A DNA stretch of 42,328 bases from the NCBI GenBank assembly GCA_038209155.1, contig JBBQYA010000013.1, positions 1 through 42,328 of the forward strand. Direction: 5' to 3'. Positions 35,270-42,328 of this stretch are shown in pieces. The notes beneath the pieces were generated by a model. The model was not told where the DNA came from, did not search any database, and saw only the letters and a program-made list of their open reading frames with translations. Within the stretch, counting starts at the first letter, position 1, and the number at the start of each line of letters is the position of its first letter. The position numbers and the translations under genes were made by a program. This DNA is from JBBQYA01 sp038209155 (GTDB lineage: Bacteria > Bacteroidota > Bacteroidia > Sphingobacteriales > Sphingobacteriaceae).

Positions 35270-36499
35270 TTAATTTTTTCCATTTAGAATTACTTTTTCA
35301 ATCACATTTCTTCCAAAATAATAAGGAATACTAGTTAAGGAAGGAAGTTTTTCGGTGATAAAAACATTAGCTATTTTATCCTTGGTGATACTTCCGTGGG
35401 TTTTTTCAATTCCCATGGCATAAGCACCATTTATTGTGGCAGCATTAAAAGCCTCTTCTGGTGTCATTTTCATTTGAGTGCAAGCTAAAGTTAACAAAAA
35501 GGGCATATTTCCACTTGGAGTTGATCCTGGATTATAGTCTGATGCTAAAGCGACAGGTAATCCAAAATCAATCATTTTTCTTGCGGGTTGGTAATGCATA
35601 CCTAAAAAAAATGCTGCAGATGGCAATAATGTTCCTATGGTTTCAGAATTTTTTAAAGCACTTATTTCCTCATCACCCATACATTCTAAATGGTCTACAG
35701 ATAGTGCATTATTTTTAATTCCTATTTGTACGCCACCAGAAATGGATAATTGATTTGCATGTATTTTTCCTTTTAACCCATGCTTCAAACCTGCTTGTAA
35801 AATTTGCTCTGTTTCTTTTTCATCAAAAAAACCCTTTTCACAAAATACATCAATGTACTCTGCTAGATTTTCCTTCGAAATAATTGGTAACATTTCATTA
35901 ATAATTAAATCTATGTAACCTTGATGATTATTTTTAAATTCTTGAGGATAAGCATGCGCCGCTAAAAAAGTAGATTTTATTTTTAATTCAGAAAGTGTTT
36001 TTAATTTTTTAATTACACGAAGCATCTTTATTTCTCCATCCACAGAAAGCCCATATCCACTTTTTATTTCTACAGATCCTGTACCTGTCTTTTTAATTTC
36101 TTCTAATCTTACTAAAGCACTTTTAACCAATTCATCTTCGGAAGTTTCATTCAGCTTTTTTGCAGAATTTAAAATTCCACCTCCTCGTTTTGCAATTTCT
36201 TGATACGATAAACCGCTAATTCGATCTGCAAACTCACTTTCTCTACCAGCAGCAAAAACTAAATGGGTATGAGAATCACAAAAACAAGGACTAACAATTT
36301 TACCTTCACAATCTATTTCTTCAATTTTTTCGCTTAGATTCAAATCTTTCATAAATCCAAAATCAGCTATTTTATTTTCTTTAATTAATAAAAAGGCATT
36401 TTTTAAAATTCCAAGTTCTTTCATTTCTGCACCAGAAAGTTTTTTGATTCCTTCCGGTAGAATTCCGATGAGTTGAGAAATATTTTTTAGTAAAAGCAT
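35270..36499 (-). CDS. hutI: Imidazolonepropionase
   Basis: HutI hydrolyses 4-imidazolone-5-propanoate to N-formimino-L-glutamate, the substrate of the next gene product. The 409-residue amidohydrolase has the metal-binding CDSHTHLVFAAGRESEFADR (His77, His79), EIKSGYGLSVDGEIKMLRV, SVDHLECM and ASDYNPGSTPSGNMPF, all typical for the family. Histidine ammonia-lyase (hutH) and urocanase (hutU) are not in the window, so the pathway is split across loci or incomplete. It lies 5 nt after the exonuclease III gene. Confidence 0.95.
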   Translation of the reverse strand: MLLLKNISQLIGILPEGIKKLSGAEMKELGILKNAFLLIKENKIADFGFMKDLNLSEKIEEIDCEGKIVSPCFCDSHTHLVFAAGRESEFADRISGLSYQEIAKRGGGILNSAKKLNETSEDELVKSALVRLEEIKKTGTGSVEIKSGYGLSVDGEIKMLRVIKKLKTLSELKIKSTFLAAHAYPQEFKNNHQGYIDLIINEMLPIISKENLAEYIDVFCEKGFFDEKETEQILQAGLKHGLKGKIHANQLSISGGVQIGIKNNALSVDHLECMGDEEISALKNSETIGTLLPSAAFFLGMHYQPARKMIDFGLPVALASDYNPGSTPSGNMPFLLTLACTQMKMTPEEAFNAATINGAYAMGIEKTHGSITKDKIANVFITEKLPSLTSIPYYFGRNVIEKVILNGKN

Positions 36500-36504
36500 T
36501 CGGA

Positions 36505-37272
36505 TTAAAAATCAAGTTCAAGGAGAACTGGGCAATGGTCAGAATGGCGAGCATCTGGAAGAATTGCCGCTCGTTTTATATTTTTTTCTAATTCTCTACT
36601 CACTAAATTATAGTCGATACGCCATCCCAAGTTCTTTTCTCTTGCACCAGCACGATAGCTCCACCAAGTATAATGATGAGGATCTTTATTAAAATGCCGA
36701 AACGTATCAATAAATCCATTGCTTAATAATTTTTCCATCCATTCTCTTTCTTCAGGTAAAAAGCCAGAAGAGTTTGCATTGGATTTGGGATTATGAATAT
36801 CAATCGGCCTATGGCAAATATTATAATCTCCTGAAATAATAAGTTGAGGATATTTCCATTTCAACTCATTAATGTATGGGTAAAATTCATCCAGAAATTT
36901 ATACTTAAATTCTTGACGAATATCTCCACTGCTTCCAGAAGGCATATAAACGCTCATTAAAGAAAAGTCATCAAAATCTGCACGAATAATTCTACCTTCT
37001 TCATCAAAACAATCTATTCCGCAGCCAATTTCTACATGGTTTGGTTTTATTTTACTCAAAATAGCAACTCCACTATACCCTTTTTTTTGTGCAGGATACC
37101 AATAATGGTGATATCCCAATTGCTCAAACAGATAAATATCTTGAATTTGATCTGGACTTGCTTTGGTTTCTTGCAAACAAACCATATCTGCATTTGTGGC
37201 CTGCAACCATCCCATTAGGTTTTTGCTCATCGCTGAGCGAATCCCGTTAACATTATAGGTAATGATTTTCAT
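36505..37272 (-). CDS. xth: Exodeoxyribonuclease III / AP endonuclease
   Basis: This base-excision repair enzyme cuts DNA at abasic sites and degrades 3' ends. The 255-residue protein has the N-terminal MKIITYNVNGIRSA with Asn7, the metal ligand Glu35 in CLQETKA, the active-site GDYNICHRPIDIHNPKSN, RIDYNLVS and the terminal ARHSDHCPVLLEL with the catalytic Asp-His pair. Length and motifs are standard for the ExoA/Xth family. It lies 6 nt after the cyclophilin gene and 5 nt before hutI, so a DNA repair gene is embedded in a run that ends with histidine catabolism. Confidence 0.96.
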   Translation of the reverse strand: MKIITYNVNGIRSAMSKNLMGWLQATNADMVCLQETKASPDQIQDIYLFEQLGYHHYWYPAQKKGYSGVAILSKIKPNHVEIGCGIDCFDEEGRIIRADFDDFSLMSVYMPSGSSGDIRQEFKYKFLDEFYPYINELKWKYPQLIISGDYNICHRPIDIHNPKSNANSSGFLPEEREWMEKLLSNGFIDTFRHFNKDPHHYTWWSYRAGAREKNLGWRIDYNLVSRELEKNIKRAAILPDARHSDHCPVLLELDF

Positions 37273-37278
37273 GTAATT

Positions 37279-37989
37279 TTATTTCTTTTTGGTTTTGACT
37301 TTATATTTTTTCAAAACTTTCATCGTCATTCGAATATCTGAAACTGGGCGGTCACTTGCTCCAACTTTCTCTTTTGCAATAGCATCTACCACTTCAATAC
37401 CAGAAACAACTTCTCCAAAAACCGTGTAATTTCTATCTAAATGCGGAGTTCCACCTACGGTTTTATAAGCTTCTCTTTGCGAAACAGAATAAACCATATT
37501 ATTTCTTTTTTGTAATGCATCTAATTGGGCTTCAGTTATCTGCTTACCTTGAACAATATAAAACTGGCAACCACTTGAAGCTTTTTCTGGGTTATTATCC
37601 CTTGCTGCTGCTAAACTTCCCTTTTTATGAATTAAGCTATCATTAAATTCCGCTGGAATTGTATATCCAACATCTCCACTTCCTAATCCTACATCTGCTG
37701 TTGCACGTTTAGAAGTTGGATCTCCACCTTGAATCATAAAAGAATTAATTACGCGGTGAAATAATAAACTATCGTAAAAACCTTGCTTTGTTAGTTTAAT
37801 AAAATTGTCTCGATGTAATGGAGTTTCATTGTATAATTTTATTACACAATCTCCAAAGTTGGTAGACATTTTTACATAAGTAAATTTTTCTTTTTTCTTT
37901 GCAAATGATTGATTTACAATAGTTAAAATAAATATGGAAATAAAAGTTAATCGTAGGATTTTAGAAAATTTATTGTTCATGGTTTTCAT
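37279..37989 (-). CDS. Exported cyclophilin-type peptidyl-prolyl isomerase
   Basis: This 236-residue proline isomerase assists protein folding. A signal sequence is visible (ILRLTFISIFILTIVNQSFA), so it should act in the periplasm. The cyclophilin core has FHRVINSFMIQGGDPTSK, GSLAAARDNNPEKASSGCQF and YTVFGEVVSGIEVVDAIA. The lysine-rich C-terminus (KKYKVKTKKK) is unusual but common in Bacteroidota homologues. Two starts are possible: ATG at 37989, overlapping the upstream gene by 20 nt, or ATG at 37980 (MNNKFSK), overlapping by 11 nt. Either leaves the signal peptide intact. Confidence 0.93.
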   Translation of the reverse strand: MKTMNNKFSKILRLTFISIFILTIVNQSFAKKKEKFTYVKMSTNFGDCVIKLYNETPLHRDNFIKLTKQGFYDSLLFHRVINSFMIQGGDPTSKRATADVGLGSGDVGYTIPAEFNDSLIHKKGSLAAARDNNPEKASSGCQFYIVQGKQITEAQLDALQKRNNMVYSVSQREAYKTVGGTPHLDRNYTVFGEVVSGIEVVDAIAKEKVGASDRPVSDIRMTMKVLKKYKVKTKKK

Positions 37990-38329
37990 TTAATTGTTCT
38001 TCGAAATAATTTATAATTAGTTGTTTCATTAATAATTCTTGTTCAAAAAGCGTGTAAGCTGGGATTTTTTTAATTAATTTCCAGTGTGGCCATCCATCTT
38101 GATCTACACCTTCTAATTCGTAAAAACCTAATTCGCTCATCAATCTGCAAGTAGCGATGTGCATGAGTTCTTCTTTCTGGCGTTTAGAAAATTTCTGACT
38201 TCCTTTTCCTAATTCTTGAACACCAATTAAAAACAATAAAACTTTAATATCTGGTGTATCTGAGTCAAAACGCTCGGTAATCCACTTCGTTAATTTAAAC
38301 CATTTTTCTGAAACTTCTTTTCCCGTCAT
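37970..38329 (-). CDS. Conserved protein of unknown function
   Basis: The frame is open to a TTG at 38338, but the first ATG at 38329 (MTGKEVSEKWFKLTKW) is the more natural start and gives 119 residues. The protein is soluble, mostly helical and without signal peptide; central stretches are TPDIKVLLFLIGVQELGKGS and FSKRQKEELMHIATCRLMSE. I recognise no enzyme motif, though similar short proteins seem to accompany cyclophilin genes in Bacteroidota. It heads the run cyclophilin, xth, hutI, ftcD and overlaps the cyclophilin start, so it is co-translated with it. A candidate -7 box ends only about 7 nt before the ATG. Confidence 0.75.
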   Translation of the reverse strand: MTGKEVSEKWFKLTKWITERFDSDTPDIKVLLFLIGVQELGKGSQKFSKRQKEELMHIATCRLMSELGFYELEGVDQDGWPHWKLIKKIPAYTLFEQELLMKQLIINYFEEQLNENHEQ

Positions 38330-38335
38330 ACTCTT

Positions 38336-38343
38336 CAAATGTA
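38336..38343 (-). promoter_or_regulatory. Candidate -7 element at the head of the cyclophilin-hutI-ftcD run
   Basis: The minus strand reads TACATTTG, an exact match to TAnnTTTG. It ends at 38336, so transcription would begin at about 38329-38331, on or next to the ATG of the first gene. That would make the message leaderless or nearly so. No convincing -33 TTG is present. Confidence 0.35.
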
Positions 38344-38452
38344 AGTATTTTAGAATTTTATTTGGAAATTTCCAACGCGGTTTATTTTATAGAATAAATG
38401 CCGATTATCCTTTTAAAATGATATTTTTAGCCCCTATTTTAGCCTTGTGCTT

Positions 38453-39010
38453 ATGAAAAAGTTTTTTTGTCTTTTATTAATATCTCTTTTTAGTAATTAT
38501 TTAATAGCCCAAGATAGTCTTGGTTTCAGAAATAATATTCATTTAGGCATTGGATTTCCACATATTTTTAAGAATAACGTAAGTAATCGAGATGGAAAAG
38601 CATCTATACCATTATTATATGCTTATAATTTTAAAACCTCAAAACTACTTGCATTAGGCGTTTTATTTCAGAATGGAAATATATCAACTGTTGATTCTTT
38701 GAATAAAGACGGAAGCAAATATGGATTAGATAAGCAATATTTTACGGTTGGTTTTCGTCCGGATTACCATTTTGGAAAAGGAAAAAAGTTTGATCCTTAT
38801 ATTGGTATTTCTATTATTTATTTTGGTGTGGTAACAAAAGAACGAGGCAATGTTCCACCAAACTCAAATTTAAAGTTTGATATCAGGGAAGGAGTTAATT
38901 TTGGCGGACAGCTTGGATTTAACTATTATTTTGTTCCAAAAATAGGTGCATTTGCGGAGGTTGCTTATGGACTTTCCTATATAAATACTGGATTAACTTT
39001 TCGTTTCTAA
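38453..39010 (+). CDS. Small outer-membrane beta-barrel protein
   Basis: From the ATG at 38453 (a GTG at 38447 is an alternative) the 185-residue product has a signal peptide (MKKFFCLLLISLFSNYLIAQ). Amphipathic strands follow, such as NNIHLGIGFPHIF, YFTVGFRPDYHFG and PYIGISIIYFGVV, ending in TGLTFRF with a terminal aromatic residue, the outer-membrane insertion signal. It resembles the broad OmpW/outer-membrane beta-barrel class of Bacteroidota with about eight strands. No specific function can be given. Its last 18 bases overlap the convergent mfd gene. Confidence 0.8.
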   Translation: MKKFFCLLLISLFSNYLIAQDSLGFRNNIHLGIGFPHIFKNNVSNRDGKASIPLLYAYNFKTSKLLALGVLFQNGNISTVDSLNKDGSKYGLDKQYFTVGFRPDYHFGKGKKFDPYIGISIIYFGVVTKERGNVPPNSNLKFDIREGVNFGGQLGFNYYFVPKIGAFAEVAYGLSYINTGLTFRF

Positions 39011-42000
39011 CTGTATTTCACTCAAAATTCCTATTGCTGCTTTTACCGATTTCACTTGGTCAAAAGTCAAGGTAAGGGAGTTTTTAATTTCTTTTAATCG
39101 AGTGTTTTTTGGATGGGTTTGTACGTATTTTAATATTTGTGTAAAACCTAATGATTCATAATATAATGAGGCTGGATTTGCAACCAAAAATCCTTTAAAA
39201 ATTCCATTTTTTAGAATCACGCGTTCAAAACCAAGACTTTTACACAACCATTGTAACCGTACAGTATCCAATAATTCGATTACTTGACGAGGCAATTCTC
39301 CAAAACGATCATGCAATTCATTCCCAAAAGCGGAAAGTTGGGTTTCGGTTTCCATTTTGTTCATTTCTGAATATAAACTTAATCGCTCAGCCACACTGCT
39401 CACATACTCATCTGGAATTAGTATTTCTAAATCGGTTTCTATCTGGCTGAAACCAACGAAAGGTCTTGGAGCTTCATCAATAAATAATTCATGAAATTCA
39501 TCCTCTTTCAATTCCTGAATAGCTTCATCTAGGATTTTATGATACATATCAAAACCAATATCAGCAATAAATCCACTTTGCTCTGCACCCAACATATTTC
39601 CTGAACCACGAATATCTAGATCTCTCATAGCCACATTAAAACCACTTCCCAAATCCGAAAATTCTTCAATAGCACTCAATCTTTTTCTAGCTTCTGGAGT
39701 TACGGTGCTCAATGGTGGACTTAATAAATAACAAAATGCCTTTTTATTGGACCGACCAACTCTGCCACGCATTTGATGCAAATCACTCAAACCAAACATG
39801 TGTGCATGATTGATAATGATGGTGTTAGCATTTGAAATATCCAATCCAGATTCTATAATAGTAGTTGCAACTAGCACATCATATTCGCCACTTACAAATT
39901 TCATCATTACATCTTCCAGTTCATCGCCAGGCATTTGACCATGTCCAACACCTACTTTTACTCCCGGGCATAATTTAGAAATCAAACCTGCTATGACATG
40001 AATATCTGAAATTCGATTGTTAACAAAAAACGCTTGTCCACCTCTGTCTCGCTCAAAATCAATAGCTTCTTTTATTAATTTCTCATTAAAAACATGCAAT
40101 TCTGTAGTTACAGGTTGCCTATTTGGTGGCGGAGTATTGATAATAGATAAATCTCTTGCGCCCATTAAGGAGAAATGCAAAGTTCTAGGAATTGGAGTTG
40201 CAGTAAGGGTAAGAGTGTCAACATTCACTCGCATTTCTTTCAATTTCTCTTTAGTTCCCACACCAAATTTTTGCTCTTCATCAATAATTAGTAAACCTAA
40301 ATCTTTAAATTTCACATCTTTACTAACAATTCTATGTGTTCCAATTAATATATCAACTTTTCCATCGGCAGTATTCTGCAAGGTTTCCTTTATTTGTTTT
40401 GCAGTTTTAAAACGATTTACATAATCTACATTCGCTGGAAAATCTTTCAATCTTTCTTTAAAAGTTTTATAATGTTGCAACGCCAAAATTGTAGTTGGAA
40501 CCAAAATAGCAACTTGTTTACTATCTGCTACCGCTTTAAAGGCAGCTCTTATCGCAACTTCTGTTTTGCCGAAACCAACATCACCACAAACTAATCTGTC
40601 CATCGGATGGGCAGCTTCCATATCTTTTTTTACATCTGCGGTTGCTTTTAGTTGATCTGGAGTATCCTCATAAATAAAAGAAGCTTCCAATTCTGTTTGC
40701 AAATAAGTGTCTGGAAGAAATGCATTACCTTTTCTTGTCTTGCGTTTTGCATATAATTTAATCAGATCTCGAGCGATATCCTTAACCTTTTTCTTGGTCG
40801 ATTTTTTTAATTTATCCCAAGTATCAGTACCTAATTTATTCATCTTGGGTTCAGTACCTTCTTTGCCTGTAAATTTGGCAATTCTATTTAATTGATTAAT
40901 GCTCACATAAAGCAAATCATTGTCTGCATACACTAAACGAATGGTTTCTTGAGTTTTTCCATTTATTTCTATTTTTTCTAACCCTGCATATTTGCCAACT
41001 CCATGGTCTATATGTGTCACAAAATCTCCAGGTTTTAGGGTTCGCAATTCTTTCAAAGTCATGGATTGCGATCGAGTATATCCACTCTTTAATCGATATT
41101 TATAAAAGCGATCAAATATTTGATGATCAGTATAGCAGGCGAGATTTTGAGTAAGATCTACGAATCCCTCTCTGATTGAAATATGAATAGGTGTAAAATG
41201 TACTGTTTTGTCCAAATCTTCAAAAATACTATACAATCTTTCGGCTTGTTTGGCGGTATCAGCAAAAATTAAATTATTGATATTTTCTGCTTCATTCTTT
41301 TTTAAGGTGTGAATGAGAAGCGTAAAATCTTTATTGAAAGATGGTTGAGGCCTGATGTCAAAATGAAAAGTTTGAGTAGATTCAAAAAAGAATTGCTTGC
41401 CCCATTCTATTATTTTTTTTGTAGAAATAAGATGTGAGAACGTTTTATCCGAATCGAAAATTCCAGCGGGATCGTACCATTCTGGATGCATTTTTTTATC
41501 TTCAATACTCAATTGTGCAAACCAGTTGGATGCATTTTCAGTTCCTTTTTTCAGTACATCAAAAGTCATTTGAACATCTTTGAACCAAATAGTTAAATCA
41601 TTATCCAAATAATATAACATAGAAACATTGGACAACATCAAATTGCTAGATTGAACATTTGGAACGATCGTAATGGTTTTTATTTTCTTAACCGAAAGCT
41701 GACTTTCAATTTCAAATTCCCGAATACTCTCTATATGATCCCCAAAAAACTCTACTCTGTAAGGAAGCTCATTGGAATAAGAAAAAATGTCCACAATACC
41801 ACCTCGAACACTAAACTGCCCGGGTAAGTACACAAAATCTGTTCGTTCAAAATGGTATTCTGTCAAAAAATCACTGATAAAATCAACCGAAAGTTTATCT
41901 CCATGACTTATATCTAAAATGTTTTTGGATAAAGTTTCTTCATTTAAAACCCGCTCAGCTATCGCTTCTGGATAGCTTACTACGATAAATGGTTTCCCTT

Positions 42001-42328
42001 TTTGATTTTTAAGTTTAGTAAGAACTTCAGCTCTTTGCAACACATTATTACTATCAACCGCAGATGGGTCAAAAGCTTTTCGGTAAGAAGCTGGAAAAAA
42101 TAAATGCTCACGTTCTGAAAGATTTTCCAAATCATTTAAGAAATAAGTTGCTTCTTCTCGATCTGGAAACATCAATAAATGAGATTGATGTTGCAATTTG
42201 AACATAGCCAAAGCAATAATTGCATCAAGCGATCCAATAATTCCTTTTAAATGAATACGATGAGAAGAACCTGAATTTAATGCCGTAGCAAGATTTTTCA
42301 GACGCTGATCCTGTTCATATTGCTCAAT
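38993..42328 (-). CDS. mfd: Transcription-repair coupling factor, N-terminus cut by the window edge
   Basis: Mfd removes RNA polymerase stalled at DNA damage and recruits UvrA. The frame is open from the stop at 38993 to base 42328, 1111 residues. A TTG at 42211 could be mistaken for a start, but upstream codons encode GSSHRIHLKGIIGSLDAIIA, typical of the Mfd N-terminus, so the true start lies beyond the window. Visible domains are the UvrB-like module, the RNA polymerase-interacting domain (LKPGDFVTHIDHGVGKYAGL), the translocase with Walker A GDVGFGKTEVAIRA and DEEQ box IIDEEQKFGV, RGRVGRSNKKAFCYLL, and the C-terminal TRCF domain. Only a few tens of residues should be missing. Confidence 0.96.
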   Translation of the reverse strand: MEQYEQDQRLKNLATALNSGSSHRIHLKGIIGSLDAIIALAMFKLQHQSHLLMFPDREEATYFLNDLENLSEREHLFFPASYRKAFDPSAVDSNNVLQRAEVLTKLKNQKGKPFIVVSYPEAIAERVLNEETLSKNILDISHGDKLSVDFISDFLTEYHFERTDFVYLPGQFSVRGGIVDIFSYSNELPYRVEFFGDHIESIREFEIESQLSVKKIKTITIVPNVQSSNLMLSNVSMLYYLDNDLTIWFKDVQMTFDVLKKGTENASNWFAQLSIEDKKMHPEWYDPAGIFDSDKTFSHLISTKKIIEWGKQFFFESTQTFHFDIRPQPSFNKDFTLLIHTLKKNEAENINNLIFADTAKQAERLYSIFEDLDKTVHFTPIHISIREGFVDLTQNLACYTDHQIFDRFYKYRLKSGYTRSQSMTLKELRTLKPGDFVTHIDHGVGKYAGLEKIEINGKTQETIRLVYADNDLLYVSINQLNRIAKFTGKEGTEPKMNKLGTDTWDKLKKSTKKKVKDIARDLIKLYAKRKTRKGNAFLPDTYLQTELEASFIYEDTPDQLKATADVKKDMEAAHPMDRLVCGDVGFGKTEVAIRAAFKAVADSKQVAILVPTTILALQHYKTFKERLKDFPANVDYVNRFKTAKQIKETLQNTADGKVDILIGTHRIVSKDVKFKDLGLLIIDEEQKFGVGTKEKLKEMRVNVDTLTLTATPIPRTLHFSLMGARDLSIINTPPPNRQPVTTELHVFNEKLIKEAIDFERDRGGQAFFVNNRISDIHVIAGLISKLCPGVKVGVGHGQMPGDELEDVMMKFVSGEYDVLVATTIIESGLDISNANTIIINHAHMFGLSDLHQMRGRVGRSNKKAFCYLLSPPLSTVTPEARKRLSAIEEFSDLGSGFNVAMRDLDIRGSGNMLGAEQSGFIADIGFDMYHKILDEAIQELKEDEFHELFIDEAPRPFVGFSQIETDLEILIPDEYVSSVAERLSLYSEMNKMETETQLSAFGNELHDRFGELPRQVIELLDTVRLQWLCKSLGFERVILKNGIFKGFLVANPASLYYESLGFTQILKYVQTHPKNTRLKEIKNSLTLTFDQVKSVKAAIGILSEIQLETKS

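Noticed and set aside
42209..42211. TTG as the start codon of mfd
   Set aside because: The frame continues to the window edge with clearly Mfd-like sequence, so the gene is simply truncated by the window.

Overview
The window is a low-GC chromosomal segment from a member of the Bacteroidota. The evidence is the conserved block pyk / IPExxxVDY / acpP / fabF / rnc, the gliding-motility genes gldE and gldD, a type IX secretion (T9SS) C-terminal sorting domain, a futalosine-pathway menaquinone gene (mqnD), a bifunctional ftcD, and promoters with the Bacteroidota -7 element TAnnTTTG. I cannot resolve the class or genus. No rRNA, tRNA, CRISPR array, intact mobile element or phage module was seen.

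Layout. 1-5.2 kb: pyruvate kinase (cut by the left edge) and an IPExxxVDY protein on the minus strand, divergent from acpP-fabF-rnc and an EamA transporter. 5.2-7.3 kb: yicC-gmk-nadD. 7.3-10.6 kb, minus strand: two tandem glucosaminidase-LysM proteins, an O-methyltransferase and an M16 peptidase, tightly packed. 10.6-14.4 kb is the only accessory-looking part: a T9SS-exported cyanophycinase-like peptidase, then about 2.4 kb of decayed genes. 14.4-15.2 kb: a DUF4397 lipoprotein. 15.2-18.2 kb, minus strand: HU-like protein, TPR protein, a 29-residue mS38/bS22-like basic protein, and RNase E/G. 18.3-21.8 kb: mutY-ssb-gldE-gldD. 21.8-25.2 kb, minus strand: a large TolB-like outer-membrane barrel protein. 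25.3-27.2 kb: metallo-beta-lactamase-fold hydrolase and LolC/FtsX-like permease. 27.2-29.0 kb, minus strand: mqnD-hldD. 29.1-33.5 kb: a helicase-nuclease, then pyruvate dehydrogenase E1 beta. 33.6-38.3 kb, minus strand: a five-gene run (conserved protein, cyclophilin, exonuclease III, hutI, ftcD). 38.4-42.3 kb: a small outer-membrane protein convergent with mfd, which is cut by the right edge.

Most of the content is housekeeping: fatty acid synthesis, RNA processing, nucleotide and NAD synthesis, DNA repair, cell-envelope biogenesis and histidine breakdown. The parts most worth a second look are: a near-perfect hairpin 16 nt upstream of the TTG start of the RNase E/G gene (possible autoregulation); the 29-codon basic gene between it and the TPR gene; the row of decayed genes at 12-13.6 kb, including a 135-codon open stretch with no standard start codon; an inverted repeat in front of the cyanophycinase-like gene; and a strong terminator directly upstream of gldE. 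I did not find a clear new defence or mobile system.
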